From Actinomycetota bacterium (GTDB taxonomy: Bacteria; Actinomycetota; Aquicultoria; UBA3085; Oleimmundimicrobiaceae), in NCBI GenBank assembly GCA_030017835.1, contig JASEGU010000008.1, positions 1 to 51,108 of the forward strand: a DNA stretch of 51,108 bases. Direction: 5' to 3'. The position numbers were made by a program, and so were the translations under genes. The notes beneath the pieces are model-generated. The model was not told where the DNA came from. It did no database searches and was given only the letters and a program-made list of their open reading frames with translations. Positions 43,318 through 51,055 of this stretch are shown here, piece by piece. Position 1 is the stretch's first letter. The number at the start of each line of letters is the position of its first letter.

Positions 43318-43692
43318 TTATCTTAACTCCTTTAACTTGTTTGCGTTCAAGGTACCGCACTGGTCATAGAGCTTTATCATCAGCGACAGCGCCAGAGCCG
43401 TCGTACTGACGGCAACGACGATGGCCGTAAGGATGAGGGCCTGGGGTATCGGGTTTACGAAGACCGGGTTTGCCGGCGTTGTCTTGGTATAAATGGGAGC
43501 GATACCGCCCTCAACCAGACCGCTCGAGATGATAAAGAGAAAGACCGATGTCTCGATGATATTAAGGCCCATGAATTTCTTGATTAGATTGGGCTTAATG
43601 ATCAGAGCGTATAGCCCAATGCAGAATAGGGTCACGGCCACCACATAATTTATGCTCGAATAAGCTTTGGCGATTATCTCGTTATTTATCAT
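43318..43692 (-). CDS. mrpC: Na+/H+ antiporter subunit MrpC (NuoK-like)
   Basis: This 124-residue protein has three membrane helices and is related to NuoK. Family blocks are VVAVTLFCIGLYALIIKPNLIKKFMGLNIIETSVFLFIIS and NPIPQALILTAIVVAVSTTALALSLMIKLY. The conserved Glu in NIIETSV lies in the second helix. The start overlaps the upstream gene by four bases (ATGA type), so the two are translationally coupled. It precedes mrpD by four bases, as in canonical operons. Confidence 0.94.
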   Translation of the reverse strand: MINNEIIAKAYSSINYVVAVTLFCIGLYALIIKPNLIKKFMGLNIIETSVFLFIISSGLVEGGIAPIYTKTTPANPVFVNPIPQALILTAIVVAVSTTALALSLMIKLYDQCGTLNANKLKELR

Positions 43693-44420
43693 TTCTCCAC
43701 CTTCTCCATGGCCAAGAATATCGAGGATATGACCGTTCCGCCCCCGATACCTATGCCTACTTCGATTATCTCGATCATTAGGCTGCGCATGGCCGTCTGA
43801 GTGACAGGATCGAGACCGGGAATGATATAGGTCAAGAAGTTCTGGTTGTAGAATAGAGCCACCACGCCGCAGGCGAAGAAGGCGATCGGTCCGGCCCCCT
43901 CCATCAGGGTCCTGACCTTCACAAAGAACTTGCTCAAGGCCAGCTCATAACTGAAGGTCATCGTATAGATGATTATGCTCGCGCCAAGGATCGCACCGGC
44001 CTGAAAGCCGCCGCCGGGAGATTCCTTGCCGTGAAGCATGATGTATACGGCAAAGAGCATGATGAATGGAGCTAGAAAACGGACGACGCTTTTTACGATG
44101 ACGCTCTCCTTGATGCCGACCAAGTCGACCTTGGATGTATGAAGCTTGGGATCTTCTCTGCCGACGACCGCCAAGACGGCGATCAGGGCGCAGAAGATGA
44201 CCGTCACCTCACCCATGGTGTCGTAACCACGGTAGTTCAAGATGACGCAGGTCACGATGTTTTCGGCTCCGGCCTCCTCTACCCCCTGTTCAAGATAACG
44301 AGGTATCACATGAGTGGTGACGGGAGTCGTCTCGCTGCCTATCGGGGGCAGGGCCAAGACGGCTGAGACCATCAAGAGCCACAATAAAAAGAGTATGAAA
44401 AAGGTCAGTATTCTTTTCAC
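43689..44420 (-). CDS. mrpB: MrpA C-terminal helix domain fused to MrpB
   Basis: This 243-residue protein joins an N-terminal MbhE/MrpA-tail part (ENIVTCVILNYRGYDTMGEVTVIFCALIAVLAV, about residues 50-90) to a MrpB domain (about 100-240) with FLAPFIMLFAVYIMLHGKESPGGGFQAGAILGASIII. In archaeal Mbh operons these are separate mbhE and mbhF genes. The fusion, and the DUF4040 gene directly upstream, mark this operon as Mbh-like rather than classical Mrp with one large MrpA. Confidence 0.88.
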   Translation of the reverse strand: MKRILTFFILFLLWLLMVSAVLALPPIGSETTPVTTHVIPRYLEQGVEEAGAENIVTCVILNYRGYDTMGEVTVIFCALIAVLAVVGREDPKLHTSKVDLVGIKESVIVKSVVRFLAPFIMLFAVYIMLHGKESPGGGFQAGAILGASIIIYTMTFSYELALSKFFVKVRTLMEGAGPIAFFACGVVALFYNQNFLTYIIPGLDPVTQTAMRSLMIEIIEVGIGIGGGTVISSIFLAMEKVEK

Positions 44421-44659
44421 TCGTCCTCCCTTCTGACGGTACGGCCGATGGTGATCAAGAAGAGGATGGTAGTAACACCGGCGCCGACGGCCGCTTCAGT
44501 CAGAGCGATGTCAGGAGCGCTTAAGCGTTGCCAAATAATGGCCATTATCAAGCTATAGGCCGAAAAGATGATCGAGGCTCCAAGAAGGTCCTTGGTCCGA
44601 ACCACGCCGAAAGCTGCGATTATCAGAAAGAGCAAGAGCAGTAAATCAAGACTCCGCAT
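44417..44659 (-). CDS. DUF4040 antiporter subunit (MbhD-type)
   Basis: This 80-residue protein has three membrane helices and the DUF4040 pattern, MRSLDLLLLLFLIIAAFGVVRTKDLLGASIIFSAYSLIMAIIWQ, then APDIALTEAAVGAGVTTILFLITI. It corresponds to part of the MrpA C-terminal region, separate here as MbhD in archaeal operons. The ATG at 44659 is chosen because GGGAGG lies nine bases upstream and the longer reading frame overlaps mrpG heavily. It overlaps mrpB by four bases at its end. Confidence 0.87.
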   Translation of the reverse strand: MRSLDLLLLLFLIIAAFGVVRTKDLLGASIIFSAYSLIMAIIWQRLSAPDIALTEAAVGAGVTTILFLITIGRTVRREDE

Positions 44660-45014
44660 CGGCAAAACCCTCCCTTGCATAGGTTGTCTGGTACTGCTTT
44701 CTCCAGGGCATGATGCCGACCCTGTAAGCGGCCCGGGAAATCGCATGTCCACAGACCGAGGTCAAAATCATGTTCAGAAAGATGAGGATGATCATCTTGA
44801 GGCCGTCTCCGGAGAAACCTTCGTATATCGCCAAGGCGAATAGGATTCCTCCAAGTCCTAAGGTGTCACACTTGGTTCCAGCATGAAGCCTGCAATAGAC
44901 ATCCGGCAAACGGACCAGGCCCAGGACTCCAACGAAGAAGAAGAAGAGGCCCATGGACGCAAAGATGTAGATCAGAATGTTGGTAATGATTCCTAAAATA
45001 TTTAGACTAGGCAC
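44646..45014 (-). CDS. mrpG: Antiporter subunit MrpG
   Basis: This protein of about 122 residues has three membrane helices and the MrpG signature FFFVGVLGLVRLPDVYCRLHAGTKCDTLGLGGILFALAIYEG. GTG at 45014 is chosen as start (GGGAGG eight bases upstream); the frame runs open to 45047 but that adds sequence overlapping mrpF. It overlaps mrpF by eight bases. Known role: an accessory subunit of multi-subunit cation/proton antiporters. Confidence 0.92.
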   Translation of the reverse strand: MPSLNILGIITNILIYIFASMGLFFFFVGVLGLVRLPDVYCRLHAGTKCDTLGLGGILFALAIYEGFSGDGLKMIILIFLNMILTSVCGHAISRAAYRVGIMPWRKQYQTTYAREGFADAES

Positions 45015-45276
45015 TTGGCAGACCTCCCGTCTCGAGATATCTGGCAACCGCTATGGTTACGATGAAGTTAAGAAGCGCGTAGACGATTGCCGTATCTATA
45101 TACATGCTTTGATCGAAGATGAAGGCGATGAGGGATAAGACCGCAACGGTCTTGGTGCCGATCAGATTGACCGCAACCAGCCGATCGGCCAGAGTCGGTC
45201 CGGCTATGGCCCTAAAGAGACAGACGAACATATAGAGAACCAGGATGGTGCATACCACGATAAAGAAATTATCCAC
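45007..45276 (-). CDS. mrpF: Antiporter subunit MrpF
   Basis: This 89-residue protein has three membrane helices and the MrpF motif LFRAIAGPTLADRLVAVNLIGTKTVAVLSLIAFIFDQSMYIDTAIVYALLNFIVTIAVARYLE. The Asp residues in the GPTLADR and IDTAIVYA segments are conserved in the family. Its ATG overlaps the mrpE stop by one base, so translational coupling is likely. It fits the E-F-G order. Confidence 0.94.
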   Translation of the reverse strand: MDNFFIVVCTILVLYMFVCLFRAIAGPTLADRLVAVNLIGTKTVAVLSLIAFIFDQSMYIDTAIVYALLNFIVTIAVARYLETGGLPSA

Positions 45277-45776
45277 TACTCCTTCACCCCTTCATATACC
45301 CATTTGACCATGTTCTCCAAGACTCTCTCTCCCATGCCGCGAGCGTGGGTATCGGCCAGACAGTGAATGTAGTAGTAACCTTCGTCATCGATATCGACCG
45401 TCAGAGTCCCTGGGGTCAGGGTTATGTAGTTGGCGTGGATGGTCTTGGCATCCTCTCCTTTGAGATGGCAGTCATACTTAAGTATCTGAGGATCGATCGG
45501 AAGGCGGGGATTCAAGACCCTCTCGGCCACATCTATGTTGGCCTTGATGATCTCAATCAAGAGAAGGAAGATGGAGTAGAGGAACCTGCCCAAAATGGCC
45601 GGCGATCCCTCCACGTCTCCAAGGTTCTCCTTCATCAAAACATAAGCTAAGACCGCTACCAGCAGGGAGACAACCACGCCCATGATGACGTTGGTAGAGC
45701 CCCAGTTACCGGATGTAAGTAACATCCAAAAACCGAACAAAAATAGTGTCATACTAAATACCTTTTTAGAAGGCAA
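45276..45776 (-). CDS. mrpE: Antiporter subunit MrpE
   Basis: This 166-residue MrpE-family protein has two N-terminal membrane helices (MTLFLFGFWMLLTSGNW, VIMGVVVSLLVAVLAYVL) and the soluble motif ANYITLTPGTLTVDIDDEGYYYIHCLADTHARG. It is the first gene of the operon. TTG at 45776 has GGGGGG about six bases upstream; ATG at 45752 (after AAAAAGG) is an alternative giving an eight-residue shorter protein. Confidence 0.92.
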   Translation of the reverse strand: MPSKKVFSMTLFLFGFWMLLTSGNWGSTNVIMGVVVSLLVAVLAYVLMKENLGDVEGSPAILGRFLYSIFLLLIEIIKANIDVAERVLNPRLPIDPQILKYDCHLKGEDAKTIHANYITLTPGTLTVDIDDEGYYYIHCLADTHARGMGERVLENMVKWVYEGVKE

Positions 45777-45845
45777 TCAAAACCCCCCTTTATCAGAGCT
45801 TTATTTATGATCTATGTAACAATGACACAAAACGCCTCAAAGCCG

Positions 45846-46091
45846 CTATCCATCGCCTGCTGGAAATGCCACAAGAATGGCATTGCGATGGACAGTCAGA
45901 TAATCCTTGGTGAATAAGACCTTGTCATCCAGAGCATTCATCACTTTGGCGTTCGTGAACGGGAAGAAATCGTGTGCCTTGACGTTGAGCATATCGGTGA
46001 TTCTGCTTCCCGGAATAATGTAGATATCCCCCTCTACCTTATAGAGCGAGGTGCACATCACCACCCTAACCTTTTCTTTTTCGGTATACAA
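45846..46091 (-). CDS. DUF6812-like small protein
   Basis: This protein of about 81 residues follows the pattern of DUF6812 proteins: EKVRVVMCTSLYKVEGDIYIIPGSRITDMLNVKAHDFFPFTNAKV, all beta-like. Start: TTG at 46091 with GGGAG eight bases upstream. The longer open frame to 46211 runs over the diguanylate cyclase 3' end and is Arg-rich, so it is probably not translated. It sits between the diguanylate cyclase and the antiporter operon. No function is known; proximity suggests a signalling or envelope role. Confidence 0.6.
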   Translation of the reverse strand: MYTEKEKVRVVMCTSLYKVEGDIYIIPGSRITDMLNVKAHDFFPFTNAKVMNALDDKVLFTKDYLTVHRNAILVAFPAGDG

Positions 46092-46161
46092 TATCACAGC
46101 TCCCAAAGAATTATTTCGCCTTGTACTTAAGGCGACGAGCGACCGCCAAAAGAAGATGAGA

Positions 46162-47040
46162 TTATTTTTTCGCCTTCTTTGTGCCCTCCTTCTTCTCGGT
46201 AAGGATGACAACCTTGTTTTTCCCGTCCGATTTGGCTTTGCGTAGGGCTTCGGTCGCCTTGATTATCATCTCGGTATCGGTGTCGGCACTCGTCGGATAT
46301 ATGGATATTCCCACGCTTATTGTGGCTTTGACGACCGGTTGCTCGATATCTCCTTCAAACTGTGCCGCTTCGATCATCTTACGAAGCTTTTCTGCGACCG
46401 TCTCAGCTCCTGAGTAATCGGTCTTGGGCAGAATGACGGCGAATTCCTCTCCGCCGTAACGGGCAACGATGTCTATCTCTCTAACCGTCTTCTTGATTAT
46501 CTCGGCTACCCTTTCCAGCATCCTATTGCCCTTATCGTAGCCGAAGGTGTCGTTGAACTTGTTGAAATCATCGATATCCAGCATCAATAGAGCAAAAGCA
46601 TCGCTATACCTCTTGGAGCGCTTGACCTCATCCGTTAAGCGAGCCATGAAGTAACCATAATTATATAGATGAGTCAGAGCATCCTTGTTGGAGAGCATTT
46701 CGGCTTCAGCTTGCTGCTTGCGCTGCTTGCCGGAGATATAGCCGACGACCAGCCCTCCCAATGTGAAGATTACCACTCCGAGCATCATCTGGTAATTCAA
46801 GCGCTCTGGATCGGCTATCATCAAGGAACTGTTTCCCATGGTCCAATAGATGGCCGCCCCACTCAGTACCCCAGCGATTATGCTTCCGGCAAACTCATAA
46901 GCGGCAGCCGCTATGAATATGGGAATGACATAAAGAAACCAATAGAACTCAAGTTGACCGGAAACATATACGAAGAGGGATACGAAGACAAAACTAACGA
47001 CAATCAAAAGCATCTTCTTTAAATGTTGACCTGCGCCCAA
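46162..47040 (-). CDS. Membrane diguanylate cyclase
   Basis: This protein of about 292 residues has five or so membrane helices in the first 115 residues, then a GGDEF domain. The active site reads ARYGGEEFAVILPKT, and the substrate-binding LTHLYNYGYFMARL and LMLDIDDFNKFNDTFGYDKGNRML segments are present. The product is c-di-GMP. No RxxD inhibitory site is evident before GGEEF. TTG at 47040 is preferred because AGGAGG lies nine bases upstream; the frame extends to 47049, but there AGGAGG abuts the codon. It is an enzymatic partner for the PilZ receptor at 29600. Confidence 0.92.
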   Translation of the reverse strand: MGAGQHLKKMLLIVVSFVFVSLFVYVSGQLEFYWFLYVIPIFIAAAAYEFAGSIIAGVLSGAAIYWTMGNSSLMIADPERLNYQMMLGVVIFTLGGLVVGYISGKQRKQQAEAEMLSNKDALTHLYNYGYFMARLTDEVKRSKRYSDAFALLMLDIDDFNKFNDTFGYDKGNRMLERVAEIIKKTVREIDIVARYGGEEFAVILPKTDYSGAETVAEKLRKMIEAAQFEGDIEQPVVKATISVGISIYPTSADTDTEMIIKATEALRKAKSDGKNKVVILTEKKEGTKKAKK

Positions 47041-47142
47041 AAATCTCAACCTCCTTTTCTGTTGTAGTTTATATTAATACCCAAAGGTATCGAGCTCTTG
47101 CCCATAAGACCACGCAAGATTACACCCAGCTAATCGTAGTAA

Positions 47143-47250
47143 TTACACAAAAGACCGAAATATCCTTCAAGAATTTGTAAAAAACTGGTAATCCTTACAA
47201 AGTGGTTTTACACAAAAAGAGCGATATTCCTTCAAAAATTTAAAAAAATT
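47143..47250. repeat. Two imperfect 44-bp direct repeats upstream of the diguanylate cyclase
   Basis: TTACACAAAAGACCGAAATA (from 47143) and TTACACAAAAAGAGCGATAT (from 47208) begin two similar segments that continue with CCTTCAA-AATTT-AAAAAA; spacing is 65. On the minus strand each reads TTGAAGGA.AT....TCTTTTGTGTAA. They lie between the galT stop and the diguanylate cyclase start and may be operator-like or dispersed intergenic elements. Confidence 0.55.
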
Positions 47251-48258
47251 TTAGATAGGCGCCAGAATTTTAACCGCCTTCTCGGGGGAGGCGATATTTA
47301 TCATCATCCCCGAACCCATCTCAAAACCGGCCAAATTGATCAGTCTCGGTATCATCTCAATGTGCCAGTGATAGTAACAGCCCGCCCCGTCATCGAAGCC
47401 GTCCGAGTGAATATAGAGATTATAAGATGGATCATTTAAACCAACTTGTATTTTGTAGGTCACCCTTTTGAGGAGGACGGCAAGATCTCCCTTCTCCTCC
47501 TCCGTCAACGATTCAAAATCCTTCGAGTGCCTTTTGGGCAAGATCCAAATCTCGAAGGGAAACCTAGAGGCGAAGGGAAGAAGGGAGAGAAAATGATCGC
47601 TTTCGAGAAGAACCCGCTCTTTGGCTTGGGCCTCCTCTTGAACGATATCGCAGTAGATGCAGCGCCCCTTGTCTTCAAAATATAACTTGGCTGTGGCCAT
47701 CTCGGTCTTGAGTAGCGGAATCTCGTTTGCCATGCTGAAGAGCTGAGAATGAGGATGCTCCATCGAAGCCCCTGCCCTCTGGCCGTGATTGATGATGACG
47801 ATCGAGGATTTTAAATGGGGGTAAGCCTTGAGGGAAGCCAAGCGGACAAGATATGTCGCAAGAACCATCTCTATCTCAGACGGTTCCATCAGAGAGAGAC
47901 CCCTTAGGTGGTCTGGGGTATTTATTATGACCTCGTGGATACCAACGGCCGGGGAGCTTTCGTGCAGCCCCTCTTTGACCCAACCACCTTCCCCTTCCAG
48001 GTCCTTTAGGGTAAAGGCGGGAAATTTATTTGGTATCACCCTGACCTGCCAGCCATCATCGTTTGGAGAGCGACCGGGCGGCCTTAAGGCAAAGACCTCT
48101 TGTGGCGTCATATCCTCATTGCCCGGACAGAAGGGGCAGTCCTTTGGGCTGGAAGAAAAATTCTCCTTTGCTAAGCAGAAGACCTCCGGCCTTGCGGCCC
48201 TCTCGGTCGCTATCACCGTCAAGCGGCCCGTGGTTGGATCCCTTCTTAGCTCCGGCAT
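47251..48258 (-). CDS. galT: Galactose-1-phosphate uridylyltransferase family protein
   Basis: This 335-residue HIT-superfamily nucleotidyltransferase has a zinc knuckle-like CPFCPGNEDMTP, the RVIPNKFPAF and IIINHGQRAGASMEHPHSQLFSM segments with the catalytic HPHxQ motif, a second CIYCD cluster, and the C-terminal YHWHIEMIPRL. It transfers UMP (or another NMP) between sugar-1-phosphates. Related ADP-sugar phosphorylases are similar in sequence, so GalT proper is likely but not certain. ATG at 48258 has GGGG upstream. Confidence 0.85.
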   Translation of the reverse strand: MPELRRDPTTGRLTVIATERAARPEVFCLAKENFSSSPKDCPFCPGNEDMTPQEVFALRPPGRSPNDDGWQVRVIPNKFPAFTLKDLEGEGGWVKEGLHESSPAVGIHEVIINTPDHLRGLSLMEPSEIEMVLATYLVRLASLKAYPHLKSSIVIINHGQRAGASMEHPHSQLFSMANEIPLLKTEMATAKLYFEDKGRCIYCDIVQEEAQAKERVLLESDHFLSLLPFASRFPFEIWILPKRHSKDFESLTEEEKGDLAVLLKRVTYKIQVGLNDPSYNLYIHSDGFDDGAGCYYHWHIEMIPRLINLAGFEMGSGMMINIASPEKAVKILAPI

Positions 48259-48336
48259 CTGACCCCTTTTCAAAATGATGATTTAAGATTTAATGCTTTG
48301 AGCTCACAAAGACCAATAATAGCCGACTTCGATCTT

Positions 48337-48365
48337 TAAGTAAACGAACTTATGATTTGTGTCAA
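48337..48365 (-). promoter_or_regulatory. Possible sigma-70 promoter for galT
   Basis: Minus-strand TTGACA (48360-48365) is a perfect -35 box, followed after 17 bases by TACTTA (48337-48342), four of six matches to TATAAT. It lies about 80 bases upstream of the ATG at 48258. The -35 box overlaps by one base the 55-bp repeat that starts at 48365. Confidence 0.45.
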
Positions 48366-48419
48366 GGCAAAAATAGGCTTACCTAAAGCTTTGCGCCTAT
48401 TTGATGTGATCTTAGCCAA
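48365..48419. repeat. 55-bp direct repeat, copy 1
   Basis: The segment AGGCAAAAATAGGC...TTAGCCAA is identical to the last 55 bases of the window (51054-51108). It contains an inverted repeat AAATAGGC (48371-48378) and GCCTATTT (48395-48402) with a 16-base loop. A terminator lies ten bases further on the plus strand. The element has no coding potential. Confidence 0.9.
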
Positions 48420-48428
48420 TCAAAGGAT

Positions 48429-48461
48429 AAAAAAAGGGACCCCGATCGGGGGTCCCTTTTT
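48429..48461. terminator. Bidirectional intrinsic terminator
   Basis: GGGACCCC (48436-48443) and GGGGTCCC (48449-48456) form a strong GC stem, with an A-run on one side and T-run on the other, so it can act on both strands. No gene ends near it on the plus strand. It follows the 55-bp element, so together they could form an attenuator or end a short RNA. Confidence 0.85.
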
Positions 48462-48731
48462 GCTTCTCACTTCTCCAGCGTGAGCTTGCTAGCGGCGGCA
48501 GGGAAAGGTGGTTTTGCATAAATATTAGTTGTGACAAATTAAAAATATAATTTGAAAAAAACTATTGACAAACGGGGGGGGTCCAATGATATCTTCTTCA
48601 CAAGATAAGTCAAAATGAAATTGCAATTAGAATTTTATTACGAAGAGAAGGCGGTGATTATTTAGGACAATCGAAAAAAGAACGTTATTTATTCAAGCTA
48701 GACTTGCTGACAAACTGGAGGTGAAATTGGA
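48462..48731 (+). other. Leader region upstream of the envelope cassette
   Basis: This stretch of 270 bases holds a possible promoter: TTGACA (48565-48570) and GATATC (48588-48593) at 17 bases spacing, the -10 box matching only three of six positions. A G8 run lies in the spacer. The leader would be about 130 bases and AT-rich. GGAGGTG lies eight bases before the TTG start at 48732. No riboswitch fold was recognised. Confidence 0.4.
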
Positions 48732-49787
48732 TTGAAAAGAATAATTGTCACGTTTTTATTGGCCATGCTGGTTTTACCGATGTTAACTCCAGCGACGGGC
48801 TATGCCTTAGATGGGGTCGATACCGAACCCAATAATACAGCGGCCAAGGCGGTCTCAATGTCGTTTGGCGGTACGAATTTTGAATATAGGGTGAGCTGTG
48901 CGACGGGTGCGATAAGCTATAATGGAGATGAAGACTGGTTTAAAATCTGGCTCACTCCCGGCTACCATTCCGTTACTTTGACAAACAACACCAAGACCAC
49001 GAGCAGTATTTACGGAAGCTTGCCGGCCGATTATGATATCGAGGTCAGGGGACCGGAGCCAGCGACCACCGTCCTAGCCGCTTCGCGAAGCAGAGGAACA
49101 ACGACGGAGCAGGCGCATTTTTCAATTGCTAAACAAGGGACCTATTTTATCCGGATCGATGGTTATTCAAGCGCCTATAGCTCCACAAAGTACAGGATGC
49201 AGATAGTCAAGGGGGATGCCGCCTTCTATATGGAAGGATTAAGGTATGTGGACTATCCCTTCGCTTTTTACGGCCGACTTTTCTCAGGGACGGAGTATCA
49301 TACTAAAGGGGTTGCCTATGGCTACGGATCCAAGGATGCGATAAGTGATTATAGGGTGAAGATGACCGAGGCAAACGCAAACAAAACTGTTCCCCAGGAC
49401 AACTGGAATGATTATAGTTCAAGCTATTATAGGCCCGGACGTTATGACGGTGAAACGGGAAAATGGACGGGGATTGATTGCAGCGGGCTCATCTGGCGAG
49501 CGGCTAATGCCTCTACGATTACTTATGCTATTGAAGGCAAAGGGATCGATTACGTAGGGACGGACTATATCTATAGCAACTCGACTCATATCTCGGATTG
49601 GCGCAATGTTGAGATCGGAGATGTCTACGTCAAGAGCGGCAGTCATGTCTGCTTTGCTTCCAGACTATCGGCTTCAGGAGAGAATCTTTTTAAGGTCATG
49701 CATGCCGCAAGCCGGGATGAGTCCAGAAAATGCCAAGAGACGGCGATAACGGACTATCTCAGCTACTCAAGGCGGGCCTTAAGGTAA
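48732..49787 (+). CDS. Secreted PPC-domain plus NlpC/P60-like hydrolase
   Basis: This 351-residue protein has a signal peptide (about residues 1-25, ending GYA), a bacterial pre-peptidase C-terminal (PPC-like) domain (about 30-160: DTEPNNTAAKAV, DEDWFKIWLTPGYHSV, GTYFIRIDGYS), and a C-terminal domain with Cys250 in GIDCSGLIWRAAN and His305 in KSGSHVCFASR. That Cys-His pair and spacing match NlpC/P60-type cell-wall amidases. The protein is probably exported and may cut peptidoglycan or another amide bond. TTG start with GGAGGTG upstream. It is the first of two genes bracketed by 55-bp direct repeats. Confidence 0.75.
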   Translation: MKRIIVTFLLAMLVLPMLTPATGYALDGVDTEPNNTAAKAVSMSFGGTNFEYRVSCATGAISYNGDEDWFKIWLTPGYHSVTLTNNTKTTSSIYGSLPADYDIEVRGPEPATTVLAASRSRGTTTEQAHFSIAKQGTYFIRIDGYSSAYSSTKYRMQIVKGDAAFYMEGLRYVDYPFAFYGRLFSGTEYHTKGVAYGYGSKDAISDYRVKMTEANANKTVPQDNWNDYSSSYYRPGRYDGETGKWTGIDCSGLIWRAANASTITYAIEGKGIDYVGTDYIYSNSTHISDWRNVEIGDVYVKSGSHVCFASRLSASGENLFKVMHAASRDESRKCQETAITDYLSYSRRALR

Positions 49788-49807
49788 CGATGAGAGGAGG
49801 AATGGAT

Positions 49808-51055
49808 ATGAATAAGAAGAGATGGCTAGCGATTTCCACCGCAACCATTTTGGTCATCTTGATCTTTGGCGGCCTTCATTTGAGCGCCGCGCCTTTTTTG
49901 GATTTTGGCAAGAAGAACATGCCTCTGCCCGAAGAGGAGCTGGATGATGACTTCGAGAAGGGAAGAGCAAAGTTCGTAAGCGAGGGCGAGGATGAGACGG
50001 ATAGCTATTCAAGCGAGGTCATCTTGGATGTCGCCTACGGCGCGGCCGATGAGGAGTTTGGTTTTAGAGAATTTCCGGGTGGCAATGAGCTTGCCGGATC
50101 GATCAGGGCTCCTTCGGGCATAGCCCTCGGCGAAGACGGAGTCATCTTTGTGGCCGACAGGGCAAGCGGGGAGTATGGACTTGTCAAAGAAACCGATCCG
50201 ATAGCTATGACCCCGGCCATCAAGGTCTTCTCCGAGAGCGGCGAGTTCATCAAGAAGATAGAGGTCGATCACGATCTTCGTTGGACCGGCGAATTTGGGG
50301 TGGATGATGAGAACAACCTCTTCATCTTGACGCAAACCAGGGTGTATAAGATGCAAGTTGATCTGAAAGAAGAAGATGATGATGACGAGAAAGCTAAGAC
50401 TGGCTTTAAGCCGATAGGGCCCAAGTTTAAGCCGATAGGGCCCAAACTGGAAGAGGCCGACGAGCTCAGGGTCTTTCCCAGCGGCAACTACAACGTGATC
50501 GATAAGACCCCAACGCCCGAATACAATTTGAGGGGTCGAAAGTTCAACAAGAATGGCAAATTCTTGAAAAAGCCAGGCGAACAGCACGATTATAATTTCA
50601 ACCTCGTTGAGTTCGAGGATAGAGAGGGAGATCGGGTCAACTTCACCCTTCTTGGCGGCGGCCTTGAAGGAGCCCAGTACGTGGTCAATCGAACGGGGGC
50701 CAGGGGAGAGGAGGACGAACTGATCTACGAGCCCTATCTCTCACCCGGTTTTTATTATCTTGGGGGTGGACCATCGGAATTCGATAATGAAGGGAACCTC
50801 TACTACCTGCGGGTCAATGCGCCCACCATCCCCCTTGAGACCGAGGAGGATTTTGAGGAGTACCGGAGGAAGATAGAGACCTGGATGGACATAATAGATC
50901 TTGACGAAGGCAATATTGTTACTCTTCGGCTTGAGGATGATAAATCCATTTCAGGACTTTCGCGCTATCACCATGCAGTCGACGGAGACGGCAATATTTT
51001 TCAATTGCAGGCCGATCGGGATGGCGTTAGGGTGATAAAGTACTCCAGGGATTAG
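49808..51055 (+). CDS. Exported NHL/beta-propeller-like protein
   Basis: This protein of about 415 residues has an N-terminal membrane or signal helix (WLAISTATILVILIFGGLHLSA) and an acidic linker. Repeats typical of NHL/six-bladed propellers follow, such as IRAPSGIALGEDGVIFVADR, KVFSESGEFIKKIEVD and FGVDDENNLFILTQTRVYKM. An internal short repeat GFKPIGPKFKPIGPK lies near residue 200. ATG at 49808 (AGGAGG seven bases upstream) is preferred; the open frame reaches 49730 inside the previous gene. It probably works with the upstream amidase-like protein at the cell surface. No specific function was recognised. Confidence 0.6.
   Translation: MNKKRWLAISTATILVILIFGGLHLSAAPFLDFGKKNMPLPEEELDDDFEKGRAKFVSEGEDETDSYSSEVILDVAYGAADEEFGFREFPGGNELAGSIRAPSGIALGEDGVIFVADRASGEYGLVKETDPIAMTPAIKVFSESGEFIKKIEVDHDLRWTGEFGVDDENNLFILTQTRVYKMQVDLKEEDDDDEKAKTGFKPIGPKFKPIGPKLEEADELRVFPSGNYNVIDKTPTPEYNLRGRKFNKNGKFLKKPGEQHDYNFNLVEFEDREGDRVNFTLLGGGLEGAQYVVNRTGARGEEDELIYEPYLSPGFYYLGGGPSEFDNEGNLYYLRVNAPTIPLETEEDFEEYRRKIETWMDIIDLDEGNIVTLRLEDDKSISGLSRYHHAVDGDGNIFQLQADRDGVRVIKYSRD

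Noticed and set aside
45846-46211. 121-residue version of the DUF6812-like protein
   Set aside because: The first 40 codons are Arg-rich and overlap the diguanylate cyclase end. A ribosome binding site supports the TTG at 46091 instead.
48365-48419. c-di-GMP-I riboswitch on the minus strand (GGCGCAAAGC segment)
   Set aside because: Only the short GCGCAAAGC word fits. The GNRA hairpin, the first conserved half and the receptor helix are missing, and the element lies upstream of the galT promoter, not inside a leader.
48462-48731. ydaO-type c-di-AMP riboswitch before the NlpC/P60-like gene
   Set aside because: The association is known for cell-wall hydrolase genes, but the conserved sequence blocks were not found.
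50390-50460. GFKPIGPK short repeat in the propeller-like gene as a phase-variable tract
   Set aside because: Only two units of 24 bases are present, in frame; this is too few to argue for variation.
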